64,000 nt of DNA, taken from positions 141,501 to 205,500 of the forward strand of contig JASKMD010000031.1 of NCBI GenBank assembly GCA_030144725.1, read 5' to 3'. The notes under the pieces were generated by a model. It was given only the letters and a program-made list of their open reading frames with translations. It was not told the origin of the DNA and searched no databases. Position 1 is the stretch's first letter, and each line of letters opens with the position of its first letter. A program made the position numbers and the translations under genes. The stretch comes from Haematococcus lacustris (lineage: Eukaryota > Chlorophyta > Chlorophyceae > Chlamydomonadales > Haematococcaceae). Below, in pieces: positions 19,493 to 29,904 of the stretch.

Positions 19493-21277
19493 TTCCCATG
19501 CGCACTGGCATGGATGGGGTGCACAATGCTCACAGGCAAGTGGCTCATTAGGCTGGTGAAACATTGCGGGAGCAGCAAATGCTGGCTGCTGAGTGCCACT
19601 CTGCCGACCGCCTCCTTGGCCACCGTGGCCTCCTTGCCAACTGCCTTGGCCGCCACCCTGCTGGCCACCCTGGCCTCCTTGCCATCCCCCCTGACTGCCA
19701 CCACTCCCAGGGCCTCCCTGGCTGCCACCACTTCCGGGGCCTCCTTGGCTGCCACGGCCCTGGCCTCCCCGCGCGCCTCCACGGCCATAGCCACCCCTGC
19801 CTTGCCTGTCACGCCCATACGGGGTGCGCTCACCCTGGCTTGATTGGTCATATCCACCCCATTGGTGGTCATCACCCCGACGGCCTCGCAGCGGGCCGCC
19901 ACGGCCTCCACCGCCATGAGGAACGAAGCCCTGTGGCACTGGCTGCCACTGCCCACCATCACGCTTGAACTGGTGGCCCTCATCAGAGGTCATGAGCCCC
20001 TGCACACCACGCCCACGACCACGGGCAGGGAAACTAGAGTGACCTCTATCCACACCCTTGCGTTGGTCCTGGTGTGACAGAATGGCTACAGGTGCTCCTG
20101 ACCTGCTGCCACCAGGCATGGTTGCCTCTTTGCCTATAGCATACGTGATGCACTCATTCAAGTCAGTCCATAGGAGTCCGGCAGAAGTGCGGGCACACTG
20201 TGCGGCTATGGTAGCCTTCAAGCCCTTCACAAACAAGTCACATAGCACCGCTGCGGGCAGAGCATCTGCACGCATGACCTCCAGTCTGAAATCTACGGCA
20301 TACTCGAGCACGGTCTGATCTGTGCGTTGCTTGACACTACCATGCACTAAACGCGTCATGGCAATGTGCTTTGCATCATGCATGTTGTAACCGATGAGCT
20401 CCTTGAGGCTATCTACCACCTCTTGCTCTGTGAGCTGCTTGCCTAGGCTCAAAGCTTGGCTTACTTGGAGGTTCAACACACGTCGTAGCTCATCTGAGAC
20501 CATCAAGATGATCGTTGCCGCCGGGGCCTGATTGGAAGCACGAGCAAATTGCTGGCAGTCAGTCAAGAAGAGGTCTAAGTCCCTACCATCAAACAAGCAC
20601 TTCAAGCTCCACTTCCTAATTGCTGGCAGAGTCACTTTGACGTTGCTCTGTGGCCCATGGGTCGGCAACACTGCAGATGCTATTCGAGACGTACTCACTG
20701 GGTCGGGAAACGACCTTGCTAGGGTCACCAAATGCGCTGCTGCGTTGGTGAACGCTGCCATGGTCGTCATCCGGTCCTGGCCCGGAGCTGCTGCCACCGC
20801 TGCTGCTGCTGCTGCTGCAATGCGCTCAGCCAACTCGCCCACATTTGCCTCACTGGCTGGCTGGCCTGCACTCTTCGGCCCAACATTTTGCTGCGATTGA
20901 GCCACGCCTAGTGCCCCAACATTCGGGACAGCCAGTGCTAATTGCGACACCAATTGTTGAGAAGCAGGCACATGGGCCGTTGGCAGTGCCACAGAAACAG
21001 GGCTCATGGCCGCTGGGATCCCAGAACCAAACGAAAACCCAGCACCTAGCCCTAGCTCGCTTGCAGCGGCATTGTTGGAAACAGCCTCGGCTACTGGCCT
21101 ATTGGGAGCGGCCAGAAAAGTCGTTCTCAGTTGTGCGAATTGCTGCTGCAATTGCTGAGGATTCTGCTGGCTTGCAGCCGATTGATCGGTCTGGGTACGC
21201 ATAGCAGTCTGTTCTGGATCTGGAAGCAAACGGGCACCCAGCAGGAAACAGAGCATATTGCGAAACTCTTGCTTTGT

Positions 21278-21285
21278 GTTGCAGA
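21278..21285. repeat. hAT-1 target-site duplication, left (GTTGCAGA)
   Basis: Matches 23193-23200 exactly; 8 bp is the hAT hallmark. Confidence 0.95.
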
Positions 21286-21545
21286 TAGGGTACGCCCATA
21301 TAATTATAGTTGGCTCGGATTCCTATAAAAGCTATAATTATAGGCTATAGGACTATAATTATAGCTTGGCTCAGTGGCTTAGCAGCCTGGTGCGAGAGGT
21401 TACGAGTTCAAGCCCACGCAAGAGCGTACTTTTCACGCCAAGTCTGCCTTAACCACCCGCAAGCAACCCGCAGGTTCAAGCTCGTACACAAGACAAGAGA
21501 GTTCATGACGTTGTGACGTTAGGAGGCAGTCCATGTTAGCTAGGC

Positions 21546-22197
21546 CTATGCGAAGATGTTGATGCGAACGTCCTTGGGGAGGGCGAGCGTGTCTGTCTCA
21601 TCCCTGGAGTTTGCCTTCAAATACACAAGCTTCTCGGCCTGCTCCACGCTGAGCTTGCTGCGAAGTCCGTTGCGGTAGATGGAGGTCCACACTGACCAGT
21701 TGCGCTCAGCCGCTGCCGTAGATACGTGGACTGAAAGCAACCGAACGGCTGCTTTTGCCAAGATGGGAAACTGCAAGGTGACAAAGGCAGAAGAATGTGG
21801 GGGGTTGGCAGTGGCAGGGGGCTAGGGAAGAAGGGATGATGGGAAGGCAATCATGAAGGAATGTAGGTAATGAAGACACACCTGCTTAGCCGCTGTGACA
21901 GACCAGAATGCCCGACGGCTGTCCAGGTCAGCAATGTACGTGACAGTGGGTTGGCCGGGCTCTGTGACAGTCCTGCTGGTACGGAGGATAGAGTTTGCTT
22001 GTCTGACCATGGCTGGAGACCAAGGTGTGTTCTGAAAGCTGTCAAGCTCTTGCAGAGTAGCTTGATACGAAGCTCCAGCCAGCCGGGCCACCTCCGGCAC
22101 CAAGTGGACGAACTGTTCCTCACTCAGATGATCCACAGGTGGCAGAGGCTTGGCCGTCCCACCCATGGAACGGAAGTTCACAGGGTCCAACACCCTG
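21546..22197 (-). pseudogene. hAT transposase C-terminal exons (dimerisation domain)
   Basis: Last exon (21546-21770) encodes FPILAKAAVRLLSVHVS and TAAAERNWSVW, the hAT C-terminal dimerisation signature, ending in a stop at 21546. A 111-bp intron (donor CAG/GTGTGT at 21881, acceptor TTGCAG/ at 21771) joins it to the exon from about 22197 (acceptor CACTGCAG) encoding GVLDPVNFRS ... ADLDSRRAFWSVTAAKQ. The splice restores the familiar 'W....K.FP.LA..A..LLS' continuity. Introns are inferred from sequence signals. Confidence 0.82.
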
Positions 22198-22264
22198 CAG
22201 TGCATGTATGCATGTATGATGGCATGTATGATGGCATGTGAATCAGGCATGGGGTGCATGTGAA

Positions 22265-23109
22265 TCAGGCATGGGGGGGTGCATGGGGTGAGTCAGGTGC
22301 ATGGGATGGTCGTGCATGGGGTGCATTGCATGCATGACTAGGCAAGGTAAGAAGAAAGGGATGTAGGGGTGTAGGGATGACTATGCATGGGGTGGACTGC
22401 TTACATTGCAGGGGCCATGACTGGGTGGTAGGCTTCCACACCTGGAGCATCTCATCCAACTCAGCTCCCACGACTAGACGCAGCTCTCCATACGCATCTC
22501 TTAGCCCTGTGGTTCTTGCTTGCTTAGCTGTAGGGCAGACCGCATCGAATGAGGCAAAGACCGCTCTAAGGAACGGGTTGTCAAGGCATGCGAAGGTGAC
22601 ACCCGCGCTTGCCACAAACATAACCATCTTCTTGGCCACGTCATGTTGCTCCATGGGTGCCCCCTTGCGCTTGGCTGCGGCACGACATGCATAGTTGCTT
22701 AACAGAATAGGTTAGCTTTGGCTGGACATCCATAGTTTGGCTGAGGTTGCTTGCCTGAAGTGCCCTGGGTGGCTTTGGGGGTTGGCGGGCTGTGCGGACG
22801 AGCACGCATCGCACAGTGCTCGTCATGTTTGCATTGGGAGTCGGTGGGGTTGATGATGCCGAGCTCTTTGTTGCACAAGAGACATGCGATGACGACCAGC
22901 TTCTTTATTAGGCTGATTCGGACCACGTAGTTGGCCCGCATTGTGCAGCCTTTGAGCTGGTTGTACACATGAGCGACGGTGCTTTTCTTTCCTCCAAAGG
23001 TTTGCGAGGTGGTATGGGCAAACTTGGGCAGACCATCCGACCCTAGCGCATTGGGGTCATCGGGGCTAGGCGCAGCCATTGCGCTGGTCGGCGGTGGAAG
23101 CGGATGCAA
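22265..23109 (-). pseudogene. hAT transposase N-terminal exons (BED-like finger and leading region)
   Basis: The frame starting near 23076 encodes a region with CLLCNK...CKHDEHC, a plausible BED-type zinc finger. A second frame (22265-22654) encodes FVASAGVTFACLDNPFLRAVF, which resembles the hAT segment before the catalytic core, ending near a donor at about 22405. The next exon already belongs to the C-terminal side, so roughly the whole DDE core appears deleted. Confidence 0.7.
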
Positions 23110-23329
23110 GATTCGAGGACTATAAAAACTATAAAAGTGCTCAAGCCATATAAAACTATAAATATAATTATAGTCGGGCCGGTCGCTCCCTAGTTGCAGA
23201 TCAAAAGTTGGCTTTGTTGCTCACGAGTCAAACAGTCTAAGGCTGCGCTAATCTGTTGTGCCTCACTAGGTGAAAACAACAGGTGATCCATGCTAGGCAA
23301 CAGCGGTGTACTAATCTGGCAGCGCTAGA

Positions 23330-23695
23330 TCACATACCCATTTTAAAAGTCGACTCGTACCAGCCTCGGAGCTGCTCGCGATACTGCTGCAAGACGAACT
23401 CTTGGTCTTCGTTCCACGGAAATTCAACTTTTCCCCGGCAGGTCTCCTGCCAACCTTTCCAAGCAGATAGTGAGAACAAACGCGGGTGCTCTCTACACGC
23501 GGTCTCCACTACAACTCGTTCGAACAGACGCGCTTCTGCGCACTCAGCGTGGTCGGAAACCAATGTAACGTGCCTTTGCACGGCCAGCGTAATCCTCTTA
23601 GTGCGGCTAAAGAGCTTTGGGCGATGTCTAAGCTCCCGGGAGTCGAACCCGGCCTTGACACCGGTCACCGCACTTTGAGAGTTACACTGGCGCAT
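23330..23695 (-). CDS. Gypsy-A leader ORF, copy 1
   Basis: A 121-codon frame that opens inside the 5' LTR, continues through the leader and stops 38 bp before the gag ATG, in another frame. The part outside the LTR looks protein-like (LSAWKGWQETC, WNEDQEFVLQQYREQLRGWY). Identical in copy 2 (31973-32338). I do not recognise it. It could be a small leader protein, a uORF, or a gag N terminus in another phase. Confidence 0.35.
   Translation of the reverse strand: MRQCNSQSAVTGVKAGFDSRELRHRPKLFSRTKRITLAVQRHVTLVSDHAECAEARLFERVVVETACREHPRLFSLSAWKGWQETCRGKVEFPWNEDQEFVLQQYREQLRGWYESTFKMGM
23549..23563 (-). promoter_or_regulatory. Candidate primer binding site of Gypsy-A
   Basis: Directly inside the 5' LTR the minus strand reads T-TGGTTTCCGACCAC. 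TGG beside the LTR is typical of a tRNA primer site. I could not assign the tRNA. Confidence 0.45.
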
Positions 23696-23754
23696 GGGGG
23701 CATTATATGGTTGTCCTTAAATGGCATATCAGCCAGGCGCATTGCCACGTAACA
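23564..23754 (-). repeat. Gypsy-A 5' LTR (191 bp)
   Basis: Identical to 15142-15332. Sits at the element's 5' end, with a candidate primer site just inside it and an older Gypsy chromodomain remnant outside. Confidence 0.92.
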
Positions 23755-23940
23755 ACAGCCAGTCAGGTTGGCTCGTGGCTCCCAGGTATTGAAGGAGGCG
23801 TCACAGCCTTCCCACTGCACCAGGTACTCCCCAGCCTTCCCTGCACGGGTGTATCTGTGGTCAAGCAGACGCTCAACATAGTACACGCATCCATCCATTC
23901 CACAGGAGGAGGCATGATACCCACATCACTGCCAGAGTAC
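23755..23940 (-). pseudogene. Chromodomain tail of another Gypsy element
   Basis: Minus strand encodes PPPVEWMD, then after a 1-base slip in GGATGGATG, VYYVERLLDHRYTRAG and EYLVQWEG...FNTWEPRANL, a typical chromodomain at the end of a Gypsy pol. It differs from the Gypsy-A chromodomain and is cut at 23755 where the Gypsy-A LTR begins. The rest of that element is not seen; a minisatellite follows. Duplicate at 32398-32583. Confidence 0.8.
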
Positions 23941-23960
23941 TTCTTAAGGACAGGGTATTT

Positions 23961-24112
23961 ATACTGGCTGGCCCTCAACCAGTACTGGCTGGCCCCCAAC
24001 CAGTACTGGCTGGCCCCAAACCAGTACTGGCTGGCCCCCAACCAGTACTGGCTGGCCCCCAACCAGTACTGGCTGGCCCCCAACCAGTACTGGCTGGACC
24101 CCAACCAGTGCT
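23961..24112. repeat. 21-bp minisatellite with CCAGTACTGG core
   Basis: About seven copies of CCAGTACTGGCTGGCCCCCAA. Each holds the palindrome CCAGTACTGG. Duplicate at 32604-32755. Confidence 0.9.
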
Positions 24113-24146
24113 GAATGGGGCAGCGCAACAACAGTAGTAGGGGGTC

Positions 24147-24218
24147 AGCAGCAGCAGCAGCAGCAGCAGCATCAGCAGCAGCAGCAGGAGCAAGAGCAGC
24201 AGCAGCAGTAGGGGGTCA

Positions 24219-24296
<78 letters not shown>

Positions 24297-24405
24297 TGCA
24301 GCAGCAGCAGCAGCAGCCGCAGCAGCAATCGCAGCAGTAGCAGCAGCAGCATCAGGGGGGCGGGGGGGCATCATCAGCAGCAGCAGCAGCAGGGGGGCGG
24401 GGGGG

Positions 24406-24436
<31 letters not shown>

Positions 24437-24570
24437 GGGGCAGGGGGGCAGCAGCAGCAGCAGCAGGCCAGCAGCGGCGGCACGGGGGAATGGAACTGCA
24501 GGAGCTTGGGGGCTGGGGGCCAGCAGCAGCAACAGCAAGGGGGCAGGGGGGCAGCAGCAGCATCATCCAT
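24147..24570. repeat. CAG/CTG microsatellite tract with G-rich interruptions
   Basis: Long, impure CAG runs broken by GGGGGGCGGGGG blocks. Frames read as poly-Gln, poly-Ala or poly-Leu and are not credible proteins. Duplicate at 32790-33213 differs in run purity. Confidence 0.9.
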
Positions 24571-24839
24571 TACTGTGTGACACCAATCCATTACTGTGTG
24601 ATCCCCTCAAGTGTTGAAGGGCTGGGTGAAGGGCTGAAGGAAGGGGCTTGCTCGGTGACGGTTGCCAAGTTGGATACAAAGTACATATCACCATGAGGAC
24701 AACATGCTATAACCACATGCATATGCTATGACCCACTCCTTGTTATCACAAAGTTACATAGTCCAAAGTGCCGCACAATCATCAAGCTATGTAGCGTCAA
24801 CCAACACCCTCCACAATCTCATGTGTTGGTTGCCCTATG

Positions 24840-24917
24840 TCAATGCCCTCTTCCAGCGACCTTGATGTAATGAAGGTACTCGTCCATGCTCCAACCCCTG
24901 CAAAGTGACACAGTGTC
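24840..24917 (-). pseudogene. Conserved 25-codon C-terminal coding remnant (GWSMDEYLHYIKVAG)
   Basis: Minus strand reads D-T-V-S-L-C-R then GWSMDEYLHYIKVAGRGH and a stop. An inverted, diverged copy at 46731-46808 keeps the same frame, length and stop with mostly conservative changes, so the sequence was under coding constraint. TTGCAG before GGTTGG could be a splice acceptor of a last exon. Upstream in coding orientation lies the CCAGTACTGG minisatellite. The parent protein is not recognised. Confidence 0.5.
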
Positions 24918-24984
24918 ATCTTACATACAATGCACTACTGTACCCAATGAATGCAATGCATGACACACATTAGACACCTGGCTG

Positions 24985-25592
24985 GTTGGCTGTGACCAGT
25001 GCTGGCTGGCTGTGACCAGTACTGGCTGACTGGCTGTGACCAGTACTGGCTGGCTGTGACCAATACTTGCTGGCTGTGACCAGTACTGGCTGGCTTGCTG
25101 TGACCAGTACTGGCTGGCTGGCTGTGACCAGTACTGGCTGGCTGTGACCAGTACTGGCTGGCTATGACCAGTACTGGCTGGCTGGCTGTGACCAGTACTG
25201 GCTGGCTGGCTGTGACCAGTACTGGCTAAATGGCTGTGACCAGTGCTGGCTGGCTGTGACCAGTACTGGCTGGCTGTGACCAGTACTGGCTGGCTGGCTG
25301 TGACCAGTACTGGCTGGCTGGCTGTGACCAGTACTGGCTGGCTGTGACCACTACTGGCTAGCTGTGACCAGTACTGGCTGGCTATGATCAGTACTGGCTG
25401 GCTATGACCAGTACTGGCTGGCTGTAACCAGTACTGGCTGGCTGGCTGTGACCAGTACTGGCTGGCTGGCTGTGACCAGTACTGGCTGGCTGGCTGTGGC
25501 TGGCTGTGACTGGCTGGCTGTGGCTGGCTGTGGCTGGCTGTGGCTGGCTGTGGCTGTGACTGGCTGGCTGTGGCTGGCAACCAGCGCTGGTT
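24985..25592. repeat. 20-24-bp CCAGTACTGG/GGCTGGCTGTGA minisatellite
   Basis: About 25 variant units of CTGGCTGGCTGTGACCAGTA, grading into GGCTGTGGCT repeats. Duplicate 33629-34236; inverted relative at 46245-46735. Confidence 0.9.
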
Positions 25593-27630
25593 TGCAACTA
25601 GCACCGGCTGGCAACCAGCCCTGGTTTGCAACCAGCACTGGTTTGCAAGGGGGCAGAGGGGCAGCAGCAGAAGCAGGGGGGCAGCAGCAGGGGGGGAACA
25701 GCAACAGCAGCAGCAGCAGCAGTAGGAGCAGCAGGGGGGTAAGGTGGCAGCAGTAGCAGCAGCAGGGGGGGCAGGGGGACAGCTGGAGCAGCAACGGCCG
25801 GGTGGGGTGGGGTGGGGTGGTTGAGATGGAGTGGCACTTGCCTGGCAAGGTGAGCAGAGGGGGCACGCTATGGTACACTTTTCTTGCTCCTCATGCAAAC
25901 AACAATAGATGGGCATGGCTCAAGGCTGCCTCACATAGCTGTGGCTGCAGCTTGCAGGCTGCAGGTTGCAGGGATGTGGGGTAGGGAGGGGAGGTGCCCA
26001 TCAGACCTGCAACCAAGGGGTGTGCACGTGAGGTAGGGTGACCAGGTTGGGCACTGTGTTAGCTATCACCTCCTACCTGCTCACACCAGGCAACATATGC
26101 CATGCGTCAGTGGGGGGACTGCGGTGGGGAGTCTAGGGTGTAGGGAATGGAAGGTGGGGTGAGGTGGGGGCTGCGATGCCACATATCGGAGGGTGGAAGA
26201 AGGGGACGGGAGGCTTGACAAGTATGGGAGGGAGAGGGGGAAGGGAGGGGGTGATGGTGTTGGTGGGAAGAGGGTGGATGGGGTGGGCTTTCTCTTGGCT
26301 GCTGGGATGTCAGGGGAGAGGTGACGGGGAGGGGGGAAGTGGGGGGTGGGTAGAGGTGGAAGTGGAGGAAAGACAAGTTGGGCGTTGGTGGTGGGCGTGG
26401 GAAAGGGGAGGAAAGGGATGGGGAGGGTGTGACGATCAATCCCTCAGCGGGACAAGGGGCATGCTAGCGTGTAGGTACAGGGTGCCACATACATGCACTC
26501 ACCTTTTGCTGGAATGGGGTGTATATGCGTGTAGATGGTGAGGGTGAGGAGGCGGAGGGGGAGGAAGGCTGCTGCTGTTGACAGGTAACGGAGGGGGTAA
26601 TGGGACCCAGAGGGGGACGGGATGATTGAGAAGCGGGGGAGGGGAGGTAGAGGAGGAAGGGGAGGGAAGGGAAGGGGAGGTCCATGGGGAGGGCGAGAGA
26701 ATTGGGGAAGAAGGGAGGGAGGGCATTGATAGTCTCAGGTGTAGGCGCACAAGACCTGCGGCAACGGTGTGACGATTCGTCAACGGAAGCAAACATGGGA
26801 CATGGGTACTGGATGCACTCACCAATAGAGTACTATGTAACTTTGTGATAACAAGGAGTGGGTCATGGCTGGGCTGGGCTGGGCGTGTACTTGCTGGTTG
26901 CTGCTCTGATGCAACCATGCATAGGCTTTCAAACGCGTAAAGGAAAGGGAACTGAAAGGGAGGGGGGGGAGGGAGGGGATAGGGGAAGGGGATATGGGGA
27001 GTAGCTGCCTTCGGACTGCTTGTACAGTGCGCATAGGGGGTCATAGGGGGCCATAGGGGACATTTGCGCACGGGTTGTAAGATGTAGCAGAAGCAGCAGC
27101 AACACTCACCACACAGCGACCGACCCCTGCCTGCTTCAGGTGTATGTAACGGTGTAGATAGAGGTGGTGGTCGGGGGGGCTGCGCTGGGCTGGGGTGGGG
27201 GTAGGGGGGCGGGAGTAGCTAGATCCTTGCTGGCTCCTTGAGAGCTGTCACTGTGGACTTACCTTTGTGGTCCTCCTGGCCTCCTAGCTGCTCACACCAG
27301 GCTGCATTGATTGGGCTGGGCTGGGCGGGGCCGGGGCAGAGCTGCGGGAGCGGGGGTGGGGGAAGGAGCAGGGGTGGTGTGTGGGGTGGGGATTGGGTGT
27401 GCCCGATAGACCTGCAGCAAACATGGGCTGGCGGTTAGGTAGGGTAATTAGGGACACTGCTGCTCCATGCTCCTTGTTTGCTCTTACATTAATCTTTGTG
27501 ATGGGGAAGTGGGACGAGGGTTGCGCAAAGATGGTGGGGGGTGAGGAGAAGTTGGTGGTGGGGTGAGGGCAGTGATGCCATGTCAAAAGGAAGGGACTGG
27601 CACATGGAGGATGCGTGGAAACACTCGCGC
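25593..27630 (-). other. G-rich noncoding tract with recurrent splice-like modules
   Basis: Mostly GGGGAGG/GGTGGGG-rich sequence. On the minus strand, acceptor-like CTGCAG/GTCT sites (for example 26002-26010, 26752-26760, 27408-27420) and donor-like GGTGAGTG sites (26496-26503, 26816-26823, 27103-27110) recur. The spaces between are Pro/Ser-rich in translation. This may be a decayed, internally repeated intron-rich gene. No recognisable domain. Duplicate at 34237-37176. Confidence 0.4.
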
Positions 27631-27633
27631 CGA

Positions 27634-27739
27634 TTAAGGCCGGAAGTCGCCTACGTCATTTCTTCCCGGGAGGCATACTGCAGATAGCCCCAGGAAAGGC
27701 CGACTCATCGCCGTTGTAATCATCGAAAAACTCAAAGTT
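27634..27739 (-). pseudogene. Conserved C-terminal coding remnant (NFEFFDDYNG...DFRP)
   Basis: Minus strand encodes NFEFFDDYNGDESAFPGAIC, then MPPG, a 1-base insertion, and RNDVGDFRP-stop. A diverged copy at 40969-41073 reads NFELFHDDNGNESALPGAIC, MPPGRNDVGDFRP-stop without the insertion. Conservation of reading frame and stop between diverged copies indicates a former gene end. Family unknown. A CCCTGTACAGGG-type minisatellite lies immediately upstream in coding orientation. Duplicate at 37180-37285. Confidence 0.5.
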
Positions 27740-27777
27740 GCTGCGATGTTATAACTATTTGAAAAATCGCCCGTCCC

Positions 27778-28385
27778 TGTACAGGGTTCTGCCGACCCTG
27801 TACAGGGTCCTGGGCCACAGGGTTCTGCCGCACGGCTACAGGGTCCTGCGACACACGTCTACAGGGTTCTGCCGCACGGCTACAGGGTTCTGCGTCACAC
27901 ATTCTCACAGGGTTCTGCCGCACGGCTACAGGGTCCTACGACACACGTCTACAGGGTTCTGCCGCACGCTTACAGGGTCGTACGATACACGTCTACAGGG
28001 TTCTGCCGCACGGCTACAGGGTCGTACGATACACGTCTACAGGGTTCTGCCGCACGGCTACAGGGTCGTACGATACACGTCTACAGGGTTCTGCCGCACG
28101 GCTACAGGGTCTTACATTAAAGTTTTACAGGGTCCTGCCGCACGGCTACAGGGTTCTGCGACACATTCTCACAGGGTTCTGCCGCACGCCTACCGGGTCC
28201 TACGACACACGTCTACAGGGTTCTGCCGCACGGCTACAGGGTCTTACATTAAAGTTTTACAGGGTCCTGCCGCACGGCTACAGGGTCCTACGACACATTC
28301 TCACAGGGTCCTGCCGCACGGCTACAGGGTCCTACGACATACGTTCACAGGGTCCTGCTGCACGGCTACAGGGTCCTGCCACAAC
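27778..28385. repeat. ACAGGGTTCTGCCGCACGGCT minisatellite
   Basis: About 30 degenerate half-units alternating ACAGGGTTCTGCCGCACGGCT and ACAGGGTCCTACGACACACG, starting with the palindrome ACCCTGTACAGGGT. Duplicate 37324-37931. Confidence 0.9.
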
Positions 28386-28664
28386 GTATGCAACGACGCA
28401 CGAACACCTCGCAACACCACAACAAACGGCATGTATTGCTGGTGCTAAGCACATGCATTGATGCAAGGTGACAACACCACACAACAACACCACACAACAT
28501 CACTACAACAACAACACAACGACTCATGCCTTGCTCACCACATATGCCATGTGCACAACCACAAGGACTGGTTGCACCTCATTGTTATGGGCTGACACCT
28601 CATCACGGGACTGCTCAGCACATTGCCTTGCTGCCTATGCCCCATGGCAACAAACCAGGTTGAT
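28386..28664. other. AC-rich spacer
   Basis: CAACACCACA-rich low-complexity sequence; nothing else seen. Duplicate 37932-38210. Confidence 0.5.
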
Positions 28665-28835
28665 CTAGGCTAGGCTGGGCTAGGCTAGGCTAGGCTGGGC
28701 TAGGCTTGGCTCCAGGTTGCCCGCTCCAGGCTGCCCGCTCCAGGCTGCCCGCTCCATGCTGCCCGCTCCAGACTGCCCACTCCGGGCTGCCCGCTCCAGG
28801 CTGCCCGCTCCAGGCTGCCCGCTCCATGCTGCTAC
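28665..28835. repeat. GGCTA repeat and 14-bp GCTCCAGGCTGCCC minisatellite
   Basis: A short GGCTAGGCT stretch, then about nine 14-bp units. Duplicate 38211-38381; a relic also lies near 42070-42120. Confidence 0.85.
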
Positions 28836-29904
28836 GCCAAGGGCTGCTGGGTGCCATTGGGTGGGGGAGAGGAGAGAAGAGGGGAGGAGGGGAGGAGGGG
28901 AGGTAGGTGGCAGACTCGGAAGTGGTGGTGGTGGGCTTGGGCAGGGAAGGGGGAAGGGGGAAGGGGGCAAGGGGCAGCAGTGTGACCATCAGACCTGCGG
29001 CAGCAAGAGGCATCCTTGCAATTAGGCTTGGCATTGGTGACAACTCATGTGCAGGGACTGGCCACTTACAGCTTTGCTCAATGCCCCCCTCCATGTCATG
29101 CCGCTACCGCCTTGCTTGCAATCACCAAGCCTTGCTACACTTGTCATGCTCAAGCTGTCAACAACTGCAAGCAAACATAAGCCAGCAAGCAGATGAATAA
29201 GGACATGCATGACGAGAAATGGGCAGGCTAGGCTGACACCACCAGAGCATGTGCACTCACCGGAAGTCTTGGCCACCGCTCCAAGCTCGTTGTGTGTTGC
29301 GAAGAGGTGTACAAGCGCTCAAACCTTGTCGTATCCTTGCTGGTAGCTTCTCTGATGCAACCCAGCATAGGCTCCCAAATGCAAGGCAATACGAACCACA
29401 ACATGCATGCTTACTCACCTGCCAAGGTGAGGGTGAGGGTGAGGGTGAGGGCAAGAGCGAGTGGGAGCGAGAGAGGGCGGGAGAGGGGGAGGGGGAGGGG
29501 GTTGTTCCAGGTTGCAAGGTAGGATAGGGAGGGGGTGTGTCTCATGGCTACTGGGTAGGGAAGGGGGAAGGAGGCAAGGGCAGGAGTGTAGGCATCAGAC
29601 CTGCAGCAAGCAAGGGACGTGCATACGTTGAAGCTGGCATAACATCATGGCAAGCTGACAGTGACGTGTTGCATGACGAGGGCACTCACCTGGCATAGGG
29701 GTAGAGTCTTCATTGTCATGGTAATGGTGAGGAAGCTACCGCTCATACTAGGTGAAGGGAAGGCTGTAGGGTGAAGGGGGAGGGGGGAGGTATGGGAGAC
29801 AGCTGGGGTGAGGGAGGGAGGGGGTTGCATTGTAGCGCAACAGGGGAAAGGTCGGTGAAAGGGGGAAGCCTCCTCCAAGCACTTGGTACACCTCTTAGCT
29901 GTGC
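28836..29904 (-). other. Splice-like module tract, end of duplication copy 1
   Basis: Continues the minus-strand pattern: acceptor-like sites at about 28990 and 29595-29609, donor-like at 29254-29261, 29411-29418 and about 29684. The pair at 29684/29607 bounds a well-formed intron of about 80 bp. No recognised protein. Duplicate 38382-39450. Confidence 0.35.

Larger units (their letters stand above)
21286..23192 (-). mobile_element. hAT element hAT-1 in Gypsy-A gag, 1907 bp
   Basis: Ends TAGGGTACG... and ...CGCTCCCTA (short imperfect TIRs beginning TAGGG), flanked by an exact 8-bp duplication GTTGCAGA (21278-21285 and 23193-23200). The empty site is present in the duplicate at 31843 or so, which proves the boundaries. 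Subterminal AT-rich palindromic repeats (CTATAATTATAG) lie inside both ends. It encodes pieces of a hAT transposase but lacks the catalytic middle, so it is probably non-autonomous. Confidence 0.95.
19490..23291 (-). pseudogene. gag: Gypsy-A gag, copy 1, interrupted by hAT-1
   Basis: Same gag as the intact copy at 30048-31934, but split by a hAT insertion at 21286-23192 (plus the 8-bp target duplication). The 5' piece (23201-23291) holds the start ATG (23289-23291) and about the first 30 codons. The 3' piece (19490-21285) keeps the rest of gag, the RGG-rich tail and CEHC...CQC before TAG at 19490-19492. Without the hAT the frame would be complete. The stop is in phase with pol. Confidence 0.88.
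15142..23754 (-). mobile_element. Ty3/Gypsy chromovirus Gypsy-A with nested hAT
   Basis: A complete LTR retrotransposon on the minus strand: 3' LTR 15142-15332, polypurine tract beside it, pol 15527-19489, gag, leader, and 5' LTR 23564-23754. Removing the nested hAT and its duplicated target leaves about 6.7 kb. The PR-RT-RNaseH-INT order and a C-terminal chromodomain place it among chromoviruses. The LTRs look identical base for base, so the insertion is recent. Flanks disagree: LINE array on the left (GTTTG) and an unrelated Gypsy remnant on the right (ACAGC), with no target-site duplication, so the copy was rearranged after or during insertion. Confidence 0.93.
19379..29904. repeat. 8.6-kb tandem duplication, copy 1
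   Basis: Matches 29937-39450 in direct orientation. The offset is 10558 before the hAT-1 insertion and 8643-8644 after it. It starts at TCCTAGGATGCG inside the Gypsy-A protease region and ends at TTAGCTGTGC. Only a few substitutions and one microsatellite length change separate the copies. Copy 1 alone carries hAT-1; copy 2 alone carries hAT-2. Confidence 0.95.

Noticed and set aside
19514..19983. Plus-strand frames opposite gag
   Set aside because: Shadow of the Gly/Arg-rich gag tail; the minus-strand gag has clear family features.
21365..21430. tRNA gene in hAT-1
   Set aside because: A- and B-box-like strings are present, but no cloverleaf and no paired acceptor stem.
24985..25592. CRISPR-like regular repeats
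   Set aside because: Units are contiguous variants with no unique spacers; eukaryotic minisatellite.
23763..25916. Frames of YWLAPNQ, QYWSQPAS and poly-Gln/Leu/Ala
   Set aside because: Translations of minisatellites and CAG repeats.
27778..28448. 236-codon frame with YRVLPHG repeats
   Set aside because: Minisatellite translation; the duplicate at 37284 is interrupted by one substitution with no sign of constraint.
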